From Poecilobothrus nobilitatus (taxonomy: Eukaryota; Arthropoda; Insecta; Diptera; Dolichopodidae): DNA of 64,000 bases. The position numbers and the translations under genes are program-made. The DNA lies in contig OX352772.1 of NCBI GenBank assembly GCA_947095535.1, positions 96,964,934-97,028,933 of the forward strand. The letters are read 5' to 3'. Shown here one piece after another: positions 35,359 through 43,453 of this stretch (its first letter is position 1; every line of letters begins with the position of its first letter). The notes beneath the pieces are model-generated. The model did not search any database. It was not told the DNA's origin and worked only from the letters and a program-made list of their open reading frames with translations.

Positions 35359-38136
35359 CACGCCTCTAGAATAAGAGGGCAACATTTCAAAACTGCAAGT
35401 TTTGAGTAAATTACGTTTGAAAATAGTATATTTTTTATATGGAAAAATGAAAACAGGTGTATATCGTATTGTGTCCATAAAGGTCACACAATTTTTTAAA
35501 AAAGTTGAAACAAGTAAAAATATTGCAGTATTATACTGATAAGATTAAAAATTCACATATTTTAAAGAAAATTAAAGACCGCCATATTTGGTTAAATCAG
35601 TGTAATATTAGTTTTTTTATTTTTAACGAGCCATAATTTAAAGTGTTACAGTTTGAACATAAATTATTTTTAATTATTAAAGAAATATTTCAAAACGTAA
35701 AAATACAAAAAATATATTTTTTTAAAAAAAAATCTTAAAATAAGCTTTATTTCTAGCTTTTTTATACAAAATTAAAAATAAATTTAAAAATAAAAATTAT
35801 TTTGAATTGCTAGCATTTTCTTGCAAAATTTGGTTGTCATTTGATCCTGTATTTTGGGCTCCTTTCAGCTCCGTAAAAAATGAATGAAAACTTGAAGGAA
35901 TTACTTTGGCATTGCATAAATTAACCAAATCTTTTTTTTTTTAGCACTGAAATTCCACGAGGTTCACTATAAGCTAATTTTATTTCAGATGGCATTTGAA
36001 ACAGCTTCTTACTGCGTCTAGTTTTATTAATTATTTGGATTTCAGAAAACTTTTCTTCGTCATAACTCATTTTATAAAAAATTGTATAAGGAAATTTTTT
36101 TTCAACTCTAAGTACTTTCACATCCTTCCAGATTATTTTTTCACCTTTTGTATTTATATTAAAATTATCTCCACAACATACAGTTAAATCTTTCAAATCT
36201 AGAATATCATTGAAAACTATTTTTTTGACATTAAATTTAGATCCAGTTTTCTTTGAGTTATTCAAGATCATAGGCCATTGATTTGGAGAATAAATCGCAT
36301 TTCCTTTCAAGTATCTCAATTTTTCTTTTTCTATACATGAATGTATGGCATCTCCTTCGTTCTGAGTATGTCCAACTATCAAAAAATTACGGTTAATAGA
36401 AGGTATATTCAACTTACTTGTTGCAAATAAATACATGCACACCATATATTTATTTTTCTGTTGTTCAAAACAATTATCTGTATAAAATATAGTATCTTTG
36501 CCTATACACTGGGTCTTTAAAAAGTTATAAACGCACGTTCCGATTTCATTAGCACCTCTCTGTGCTTGATCCTCATTCCACAGGTAACAATAGCCTTTGT
36601 TATTTGCCATATCAAAAACAGTTAAATTGTATGATGCATATTCCCGAGAGTAATGAAAATCAGATACTTTCCAAGAGGGAGTATTTAGTACAGCCTGTAA
36701 ATCATAACACGCAACCACAGAATTTTTTTTATTTATAATAGCGAAATCTTTATCTTTAGATTATGATTCTCTCGAAGCAATGACGGCAGTCTTATGGGTT
36801 TTAATTACTTCCTCCAAATCTTTTTTTTCAATTTCATTGCTATTTTCGTAGGATGTGCGTAGTGAACATTAGTCCTTTTTGGGAATAAAGAAACCAATAT
36901 TAAAAAAATTATTAAAAACACTCCTGTAAATATGAATTTTCGGAGGCTCTTCACCCTTCTCTTGACATTTTTCCTCATACAGTCTATGCATTTCAGCAAT
37001 ATTCAAATCTCCAGAAATATATTCTCTTGAAGTTTGCTGCCGGAGATAATGTGATTCTATTCTAGGAAACAAGTTAATGTGTTCCTTAATTTTTTCTACA
37101 AGATCTGGGTCAATGTGTTTTTGATTCCCGTGCTTTTCTCTTTGCTCGCCTTCATAATAACCTATTTGCTTATCCATTTTAGATAAAGCTGTAGAAATTA
37201 TTTTAGATCCAATATTCAAAGTCGCCATAAAAAACTTTTTACATACGCGAGTTCGATCTGTTCCATTTATTAAATGAAACGAGTGATTTAAACGATGCGT
37301 TTCGATCCGTCTCTGGTATATCTATATTTAGAAACTACTTTATCAATTTGGTTTGACAAATAGAATCTTTGTCTAGTGAGATCACCGATATTCCAATAGC
37401 TCGTTAATATTTTGTACCTCTGCTCTTGTGTTATCAACTGTCTACATTTATATTTGCAATTCTCCTTGCAAGGACTTTTAAGCGTTCGCTGTGGTACTAC
37501 CCTGCCAGTGCTAGATACGTATTCTTGACCAGAATTGCGTTTTACCTTTTTTATATTTAATTTCCATTTTTCCATAAATTTTTGCCGTTTAAAATTTTCT
37601 TGTATAAACTTTTTCAGTAGGAAAATTAATGATTTCATTGGCTTCATTATTGTCATCATCACCGTGAAATATGATTAATATTTGAATATATTGTTAAAAA
37701 CAATACCGATGAAATTTGTGATAGCGCTAAAGAAAGTGAATGTTGTTACAATAATGTTGCATTATCTCAAATTGTAGTAGTATTTCTTTTTGTTTAGAGA
37801 AGGGAAATAGAAATATTAAATACAGCCATATTTCAAGTTAATTCGTAGTTATAATTTAAAAATTTAAGCAAAACTGCTATATTTTAAATTATTGCACCTT
37901 TTCACTGATAAGTAGGTTTAAATACAAGACATAACATAAAAAGTTGCTATGTTTGTTTTAACGATAAAAAATAAGACAAAAAGACTTACTTGGAAAATCA
38001 AGTGTACAAATGACAAATTTTGAGATATTAAGACAGCGATTACACCAAAATGTAGTAAAAGTTTTGGGTTTATCGGTATATAGTAAACTAAAAAAATCAC
38101 TATTTCGTGTTATTGCCCTCTTATTCTAGAGGTGCG
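35359..38136 (-). mobile_element. 2.8-kb DNA transposon inserted in the Polinton integrase
   Basis: Ends are inverted repeats: CCTCTAGAATAAGAGGGCAA at 35,363-35,382 and its reverse complement at 38,113-38,132, each preceded by CACG/CGCA. The target duplication is ATAT (35,355-35,358 and 38,137-38,140): with element and one ATAT removed, the flanking integrase codons are in register. The repeat itself is partly palindromic (CCTCT...AGAGG). A transposase-like gene fills the minus strand. I cannot assign the superfamily with certainty; a 4-bp duplication is known for Sola-type elements among others. Confidence 0.85.
35921..37680 (-). pseudogene. Transposase of the inserted DNA transposon (unassigned superfamily)
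   Basis: Three minus-strand frames read as one protein: 37,662-37,288 (RTLKSPCKENCKYKCRQLIT, QRYKILTSYWNIGDLTRQR), 37,228-36,869 (HINLFPRIESHYLRQQTSRE, NNFFNIGFFIPKKD) and 36,718-35,921 (ACYDLQAVLNTPSWKVSDFH, GANEIGTCVYNFL, FYTDNCFEQQKNKYM, NFLIVGHTQNEGDAIHSCIE). The spaced Asp/Glu residues in DLQ, TDNC and the GHT..GDAIHSCIE block are plausible catalytic acids of an RNase H-like fold. This type of protein is abundant in insect and cnidarian genomes, usually annotated only as uncharacterised. Cys pairs in the first part could bind zinc. Frameshifts near 37,250 and 36,850 break the frame; the last 265 codons are open. Confidence 0.75.
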
Positions 38137-38344
38137 ATATGATAATGATCGATCGATTTTTCTTTTATATAATTTTGAAACCGTGAGTTAAAAAATTCTT
38201 TACCTTCATCAGAGTGAATATTTTTGGAATGACTTTAGCTCTACTAATAACTGATTTTAAGGCAATTAAGACATCTTCAGCATTTTTGTTTTCACAGGTT
38301 CAGCATAGGCAAATTTCGAAAAAGTGTCAATGACCGTCAACATA

Positions 38345-38634
38345 GGGGTTTTCTAATTTGAGTGATATGATTTCTTTTCAAAATAAAACACACTAATTGT
38401 TAAGGAAATTCAAATATTTTTTATTTAATGTGAAGTACAGTGGAAAAAGTGCAGTGAAAAATTGTGTTCATCGAATTCGTTCCTGCAAAAGAAATCGTGG
38501 AGGCCATTTGAATGACGTTTTATTCAGAACTTAATTGTATCGATTGTACTTAACATTAAATAAAAAACATTTGAATTTCCTTAACAATTAGTTTTTTTTA
38601 AAAGAAATCATATCACTCAAATTGGAAAACCCGT
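38345..38634. mobile_element. 290-bp palindromic MITE in the Polinton integrase
   Basis: Arms of about 87 bp, 38,345-38,431 and 38,548-38,634, are near-perfect inverted repeats (TTTGAGTGATATGATTTCTT and AATTGTTAAGGAAATTCAAA in each) around a ~115-bp centre. The target duplication is TA (38,343-38,344 and 38,635-38,636). TA duplication plus long inverted ends fits a Tc1/mariner-type MITE. It interrupts the integrase between its first catalytic Asp and the VIDTFSKFAY block. Confidence 0.88.
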
Positions 38635-39000
38635 TATTTATAATTGTTATTAAACTTTGCATAAGGTAACATTTCTACTAAATCAATTCGCCATATGTCA
38701 TTTATTCGTTTTTGTTTACATTTTCTTCTAGGAAATTTACGTCTTGCCTGTCTATGAATTTCAGTTACTATTTGGGCTCTTGACATTTTGTTTATATTAA
38801 TAATTATGTCAACTAATAAATGTTACAGGTATTAAGATAATAATTATTATATATAAAATAATTGACCAAAGCATGGTTTAAAATAACCATTTGTTTGAAT
38901 GTATTTCGCTTATATACTTTTGTACATGAGTATATAAGCTTGTTTTATTTGTATACTTAATTCATTTTCATTCTGACTTTTATTGAACAGAAGACTAAAT

Positions 39001-39333
39001 ATGCAAGCTGATTCGACAACATTTTCGTTTGAAGAAATCGAGCGTTTTAATACGCAAAGTCAGATTCAGTATGATGAAATTACACCCACTGTGGAAGATG
39101 AGGAGTTAGCGGAAACAGAAGAATTTATAGTACCTCTTCAGATAAATTAATTGGAAAAGGAAGACGAAAGAGAAGAAGAACAGTTTAGTCGAATTTGGAA
39201 TGTATATAATCAGCAATTGGAAGAGGTAGACGAAAAAGAAGCAAATCAATTTGCGCAAATTTGGGATACAAATAATCAGCAAGGAGACCCTGATTATTTT
39301 AATGATTTAGTAATCTTAAATAATTTTAATTAA
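39001..39333 (+). pseudogene. Acidic Polinton protein with duplicated segment
   Basis: From ATG 39,001 the frame runs 110 codons with one internal TAA (39,148-39,150). The product is strongly acidic (PTVEDEELAETEEFIV, EKEDEREEEQFSRIWNVYNQ) and contains a segmental repeat: EEEQFSRIW.VYNQQ and EANQFAQIW.TNNQQ. It lies between the integrase (opposite strand) and the capsid-gene cluster (opposite strand), with a TATA-like AT-rich stretch upstream. No family recognised; it could be a small scaffolding or DNA-mimic-like protein, but nothing in the sequence proves this. Confidence 0.5.
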
Positions 39334-39380
39334 AAAAAAATTGTCTATCTAAACATAAAAAAAAACTAAGTTATATATTA

Positions 39381-39935
39381 CTATGTATTATAATTTATTG
39401 TAATTGTTTTATTTAGAATATTACAGACTTTTTCTTTTAAAATTACAGGAATTTTGAAAAATAACCTTGAATAATTACATTGTACATTAAACCGCTGTAT
39501 TAGTACATAAATTTTTCTTTGTAACCTTAATACTTGTTGCTCGCCACAAAATTTCAGATATTCCCCAACATAGTCTTTTACATTTATTTCAGCAAATTTA
39601 TAATAGGTCATCACTGAATGGAAAAAATCGTTTAAATTGTAAAACTGCTCTGCTTCTTCTTTGTAATACTTATGCTTTGTCCGTTCGCTAATCTTAGCCC
39701 ATGGTGAAAACTATGTTTTATATCTTTTATTGTCTGCTCATTGAGTTTTTTGTTAAATTCGTAATCAAATATTTTCCATTCATAATATTTTAAGACAATT
39801 GCCTTTTTACCAATACGGTGAAATATGATTAAAGCTTCAAATGACTCATAGTCAAATCTAACAGCAAATCCAATATGTGTAACTTAACAATAAATTTGTA
39901 TTTCAACCTTGTTTCTCCATTTATTTAATTTTACT
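39381..39935 (-). pseudogene. Unassigned Polinton protein downstream of the protease
   Basis: Two minus-strand frames: first VKLNKWRNKVEIQIY, GFAVRFDYESFEALIIFHRI, KYYEWKIFDYEFNKKLNEQT (39,930-39,720), then after a frameshift AKISERTKHKYYKEEAEQFY, YYKFAEINVKDYVGEYLKFC and VLRLQRKIYVLIQRFNV to the stop at 39,381. About 180 codons in total. It directly follows the protease with overlapping ends, so it belongs to the same late-type gene cluster. No family recognised; a minor capsid or penton protein is expected somewhere in the element and is otherwise not accounted for, but I see no jelly-roll signature here. Confidence 0.45.
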
Positions 39936-40419
39936 AAAAACTGTTTATATTGTTTTTATTATTTATACGTTTAGGAACACAAGTTTGTAAAGAGTTACAT
40001 TTTCCAAATACAATTTGAAAGGTTTTTAGAATCAATTTGTCGTTTTCTAGTTGATTTACGTTATTAAATTTTTTTTAAAAGATGTTCATACGATAACCGC
40101 AACATCTATACCACGTATAAACACAACAATATTGTCAATATTCTCATTAAAAATTATACATTGGTTTTTTAAGTAACTCAAAATTTCTAATTTATTTGGT
40201 TTTTTTACCAAACGAATTCAAATATTCAATACAGCCATGTTTTGGAATACAAATAGCTAAACAATGTGTCCCTGGATCTTTTGCTTTGGCGGTGTTTACA
40301 ATTAAAAGAGTTTGTTTTTTAATTGTTTTGGGGAGTTGATCTAAAGGAAAAACTCCTTTAAAGAATTTACTTGTTTATTTGTTACATTTTAATACGTTGC
40401 TTATTTCTAGGGTATTCAT
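39934..40419 (-). pseudogene. Polinton adenovirus-type cysteine protease
   Basis: Minus-strand frame of 162 codons from MNTLEISNVLK (ATG at 40,419), the usual start of Polinton proteases, with a stop at codon ~15, one frame change near 40,220 and a stop near 40,085. Motifs: FKGVFPLDQLPK (residues ~19-30), LLIVNTAKAKDPGTHCLAIC with the catalytic His, EYLNSFGKK (the acidic residue region) and CCGYRMNIF with the catalytic Cys. In the related viruses it cleaves capsid precursors during maturation. Located between the major capsid gene (upstream) and an unassigned gene (downstream), the usual morphogenesis cluster. Confidence 0.88.
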
Positions 40420-40801
40420 TAATGAAATTGACTCAAATCATATACTTTAGTTCTTTCTTTAATGTAGTTCGATAAAAACTCTTATTTGATTTTTTTATTG
40501 CTTATAATAGCATAAAATTTTTCTAGTATTTGACAGAGCTATGTATTTATTTTATCGTTGTACACAGTTCCAAAAGAGTAATTTTCAAAATTATTATTTG
40601 CCAAATTTTACAGCTCTTTTGCAGTATTTTTACAAGGTTCTTTAATGCCAACTATGCAAATATCTTTCGCAAACACGTTATTATTATCATCCCAGCAAAA
40701 TGTTACATCTAGAAGTGCACAAGACAGTGAGATTTTGTCAAATATTCATATTTACTTTAATGTATGCTATTTATAGGTTTGTGAATATATTTAGATTTTT
40801 A

Positions 40802-41817
40802 TCAATTTGTAAGCTTATAAATTCTCCATAACTCTCCATAAACAATAGCAGTTAGTGTTGATATAAGGGGCTTTGATAGTCTTGCCTCTATTCTAATTGT
40901 GCCCTGGTTTAGTAAACCTTGACACACTTCATTTCCTGATGCCTCTGGAGTTAAAGTAAAAGCTAGTATAAAAAATGAATTGCTAAACATAGACTTTGTT
41001 ATCTGATGACCTTTATCATTATGGTAAATTTCAGTACCTGAAAAATGTGTACTATCTCTAGTGTGGCAATTATATCCAATAGCACACTAGGATTAAAAGT
41101 TACATGTCTCATAAATAAGATAGCTTCTAATATTTTCAGTTGAGATTAGTCAGAATCATCTGCAAAGAGGTAAAATTCTGGCTTTCTAGTGTTAGGAGAA
41201 TTCGAACATCAACATTGTTTATGAGAAGTGTAGATTAGTTAAACATATATAGATGTAGTTTATTTATAAGTTCTACTACATTACTATTTTGGTATAATTT
41301 TTGACTTTCTTTTGAACCACTATTATCTGATTTTCCTATATTTGGCTTATCTACCACCCATCCCTCGCATTCTAAATGGGTTGTAGCGGCATCTGTACCT
41401 TAATTTAATAATGATTCAATATAAGCTCTGTAATGGTAATTGCCATCTGATGGAGATGTATTCTTTCCATTAAGTTGAACGTTGCATTGTTTTATTAATG
41501 AGTGTAACATATTATTAACTATACTTGGTTGTTGTATAGCAGTTCCATCAGTTTTTTTTTCTTTATCTTTATTCCATTGTGTTCCGCTTTTTTAAAATTT
41601 GTACTTTTAATTTTAGATATGTAGAAGATAAGTTTCTATATGTATCAGCATGACCTAATGAAACAAATTCTATTACTGATAGATTATCTAGGAAGCGATG
41701 GGGTTATAGGAAACTTGTTCATAACGCAATATACTTGACTGAATGGGTTGTGTTTTAAATATATCTAACTCAGATTTCTTTTTTATACTTTCGTAATCGG
41801 GTTGTTGAATTTTTACT
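40802..41817 (-). pseudogene. Polinton major capsid protein (double jelly-roll), internally deleted
   Basis: The minus strand reads: SELDIFKTQPIQSSILRYEQ, VIEFVSLGHADTYRNLSSTY, LKLKVQIL (first jelly roll, 41,790-41,620); PSIVNNMLHSLIKQCNVQL, NGNYHYRAYIESLLN-like block (41,550-41,400); GWVVDKPNIGKSDNSGSKES; LINKLHLYMFN; NVDVRILLTRKPEFYLFADD; AILFMRHVTFNPSVLLD (41,120-41,070). It then jumps to GTEIYHNDKGHQITKSMF, AFTLTPEASGN and GTIRIEARLSKPLISTLTAI to the stop at 40,802. Around 200 residues expected between NPSVLLD and GTEIY are missing, so part of the second jelly roll is deleted; several stops also occur. The family forms the icosahedral capsid of Polinton/adintovirus virions. Confidence 0.88.
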
Positions 41818-41919
41818 TATAGATTACAATTACCTTTTAAAATATTTAAAGCAATTTAACAAAATGTTTTGATTACTTCAGGATCACAGTGTTTTATAAT
41901 TACTTTCTGAAATTTTGGT

Positions 41920-42174
41920 TTAGAGCTTTTTAATAGGTGCAATATATGACGGTTGGCCTTCAAATATTTCATATTCTTTGCCAAATTGTTCTAATTGATT
42001 TCTTGTACAAAAACATAAATTTTTTCCAAATATATCACTTCTTACTCGAAATAAATGATTAATGTCTTGAGTAAGATCAATTAATATATACCCATATGGG
42101 TCTGACGTCACTTTATTATATACTTTTTCAAATGCTTTGATTTGATTTGGATAGATTGGATGGATACTTAGCAT
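41920..42174 (-). pseudogene. C-terminal fragment of the Polinton packaging ATPase (FtsK/HerA type)
   Basis: An 84-codon open frame. IYPNQIKAFEKVYNK followed by DPYGYILIDLTQDINHLFRV and RSDIFGKN is the pattern of the C-terminal end of Polinton/adintovirus A32-like genome-packaging ATPases. The Walker A and B motifs should lie upstream, but within 95 bp the DNA changes to the divergent gene starting at 42,270, so the ATPase domain has been lost by deletion. It lies directly upstream of the capsid gene. The fragment starts with ATG and is open, so translation of a short piece is not excluded. Confidence 0.7.
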
Positions 42175-42269
42175 AGCTAACCTATATTTATATAAAAAGC
42201 TCTTTTCCTGAAATAAATATAAATGTAAATTTAGCTATTTTACCGAACATTCATCCGAAAATCTTCGAC
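42175..42269. promoter_or_regulatory. Divergent intergenic region
   Basis: The 95 bp between the minus-strand ATPase/capsid cluster and the plus-strand accessory genes contain TATATTTATATAAAAAGC (42,183-42,200) as a TATA-like element. Likely the shared promoter of both gene sets, unless created by the deletion that removed most of the ATPase gene. Confidence 0.35.
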
Positions 42270-42748
42270 ATGGATAAACAAATATTCGTAGTTGACCTAC
42301 AATTTTTACGAGAAAATGAAAAGCAGTATTTCAAGGAGCTAGCTATATTTGCAAAAGGAAGTTTAATTCTAATTGTGTATCACTTTAAACCACCATAACG
42401 CAGATGAACTTAGTTAAGAGGTAAAATTTAATAATCAATATTGTTAATATAAAATAAATGGACTTAAATGGGCTAACGGTTTAATTGATTATTTGGACGT
42501 TAAATCTATATTGAAACACTATTAAGAACCAGCAGAAAAATTTATGTCAAAGGGAAACAGACAAAAACTTTTCCTTGAAATACAGTAGTAAAACTGAAGA
42601 TTTAACTAGAGATTTACCTTCATTACTAAAGATTGATAATTATAAATCAACATGTCCTATACACTTATCAAACAACAATTTTAGATGTGCTGTTAAAAAT
42701 TGTTATAATGTGTACATGTATCTTTTTAAAGAAAACATTTTGAATTAA
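42270..42748 (+). pseudogene. Polinton accessory protein, weakly exonuclease-like
   Basis: From the ATG at 42,270: FVVDLQFLRENEKQYFKELA, YHFKPP (stop at 42,396), then in another frame NNQYCKYKINGLKWANGLID, YLDVKSILKHY, KFMSKGNRQKLFLE, and back to DLPSLLKIDNYKSTCPIH and FRCAVKNCYNVYMYLFKE to the TAA at 42,746. About 155 codons. The 'VVDLQ...KELAIF' opening resembles the first strand of DEDD exonucleases (DxE) but has Gln in place of the Glu, and the CP.H...C pattern could bind metal. I have seen similar proteins described as arthropod repeats, but a function cannot be given. It ends 27 bp before the PPP1R15-like ORF and in the same frame. Confidence 0.5.
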
Positions 42749-42775
42749 AACCTTCAATTTTCATACTTGCACGAT

Positions 42776-43003
42776 ATGAATTTAAATAGCAAAATTAAAA
42801 AAGTTCGCTTCAACTTAAAACAAGAAATTCATGTTATGTATGTGTGGGACTATACTTACAGATCAGCACGAAAAGGTCATTGGGTGGAATACGCACGTGA
42901 TAGAAGTAGATTTCAAAGACGTATAGAAAAAGTTGGTTTCACTATTTCTAAAATCTTAACATTTGATCATCGCATAATTGTAAAAGCATTTTTAGTTAAA
43001 TAA
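42776..43003 (+). CDS. PPP1R15/GADD34-like protein phosphatase 1 regulator
   Basis: An intact 75-codon frame from ATG 42,776 (a TTG 9 bp upstream is also in frame; an in-frame TAA lies at 42,746). Residues 9-12 KVRF form an RVxF-type docking motif for protein phosphatase 1. They are followed, with the same spacing as in PPP1R15 proteins and no gaps, by VW at 23-24, ARKGHW at 31-36, ARDRSRF at 40-46 and RRI at 48-50. This is the PP1-binding and eIF2-alpha phosphatase domain of PPP1R15A/B (GADD34/CReP), where the RVxF part binds PP1 and the W/ARDRxRF part recruits G-actin and substrate. Several large DNA viruses carry such a domain to reverse eIF2-alpha phosphorylation and keep translation on. 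The rest (residues 51-75) is not recognised. The gene sits in the Polinton between an accessory gene and the right terminal repeat, and is the only recognised gene there that is fully open. Function inferred from motifs only. Confidence 0.88.
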   Translation: MNLNSKIKKVRFNLKQEIHVMYVWDYTYRSARKGHWVEYARDRSRFQRRIEKVGFTISKILTFDHRIIVKAFLVK

Positions 43004-43147
43004 ATTTTTTTTTTTAAATATATAACACCATCTGTTTTATTTTTATAATTTTTATGATTATTAATAAATACCGAAAGCAATTAACTTGTCCTTGATTTTC
43101 TTTTCATTTCTTAGCCTATACAATGTAACAATTATAAAACAAACAAA

Positions 43148-43378
43148 TCAAAGATTTCTGATTATTTTCTCAATGTTCTTATAGAACAAAAAAAAGAAAT
43201 ACAAAAGAATTACATAACAGATGAACCTATTCGATAATTTTTTTTCTTTTTTTTTAGTATTTGCAATCATAAGTTTAAAATTGTTTGAAAAAGTCAAACT
43301 AGTTTTTACAATTAGTAAACAGAAATTAAAAGAATACAAAATATTTTGAAAGTTCATATGTATTTGCTTAATATACAT
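43148..43378 (-). CDS. Small hydrophobic ORF next to the right terminal repeat
   Basis: A 76-codon open frame on the minus strand, product with a basic middle (NTKKKEKKLSNR) and a C-terminal hydrophobic helix FICYVILLYFFFLFYKN that could span a membrane, ending in a short basic tail. No family recognised. In DNA this AT-rich, a frame of this length can occur by chance, and I give it little weight. Confidence 0.2.
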   Translation of the reverse strand: MYIKQIHMNFQNILYSFNFCLLIVKTSLTFSNNFKLMIANTKKKEKKLSNRFICYVILLYFFFLFYKNIEKIIRNL

Positions 43379-43453
43379 ATGTAGGTCTTATGTTTTTTCT
43401 CAATATCTCATTATTATTCTCAATCTTTTTCTTTAAACAAAATCGGTTTTTTA

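Larger units (their letters stand above)
34806..38786 (-). pseudogene. Polinton integrase (RVE) with chromodomain-like tail, split by two insertions
   Basis: On the minus strand the start MSRAQIVTEIHRQARRKFP (38,786) leads to DIWRIDLVEMLPYAKFNNNY (first catalytic Asp), broken by a MITE; then VLTVIDTFSKFAYAEPVK, an Asp at HSDEGKEFFNS (about 38,220-38,190) and FQNYIKEKSIDHYHI, broken by a 2.8-kb transposon; then FSELKASIVELFNSTLKNSM (catalytic Glu region, 35,350-35,290). A deletion/frame-shifted stretch follows, and the tail carries VGNFVRISKYKGNFEKGYPP (about 35,120-35,060) and FVKWLGFDDSHYTWINK (about 34,870-34,820), a chromodomain-like WxGFDxS..TW pattern. The enzyme inserts the element into host DNA. 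This is the only gene hit by two separate later insertions. Confidence 0.9.
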
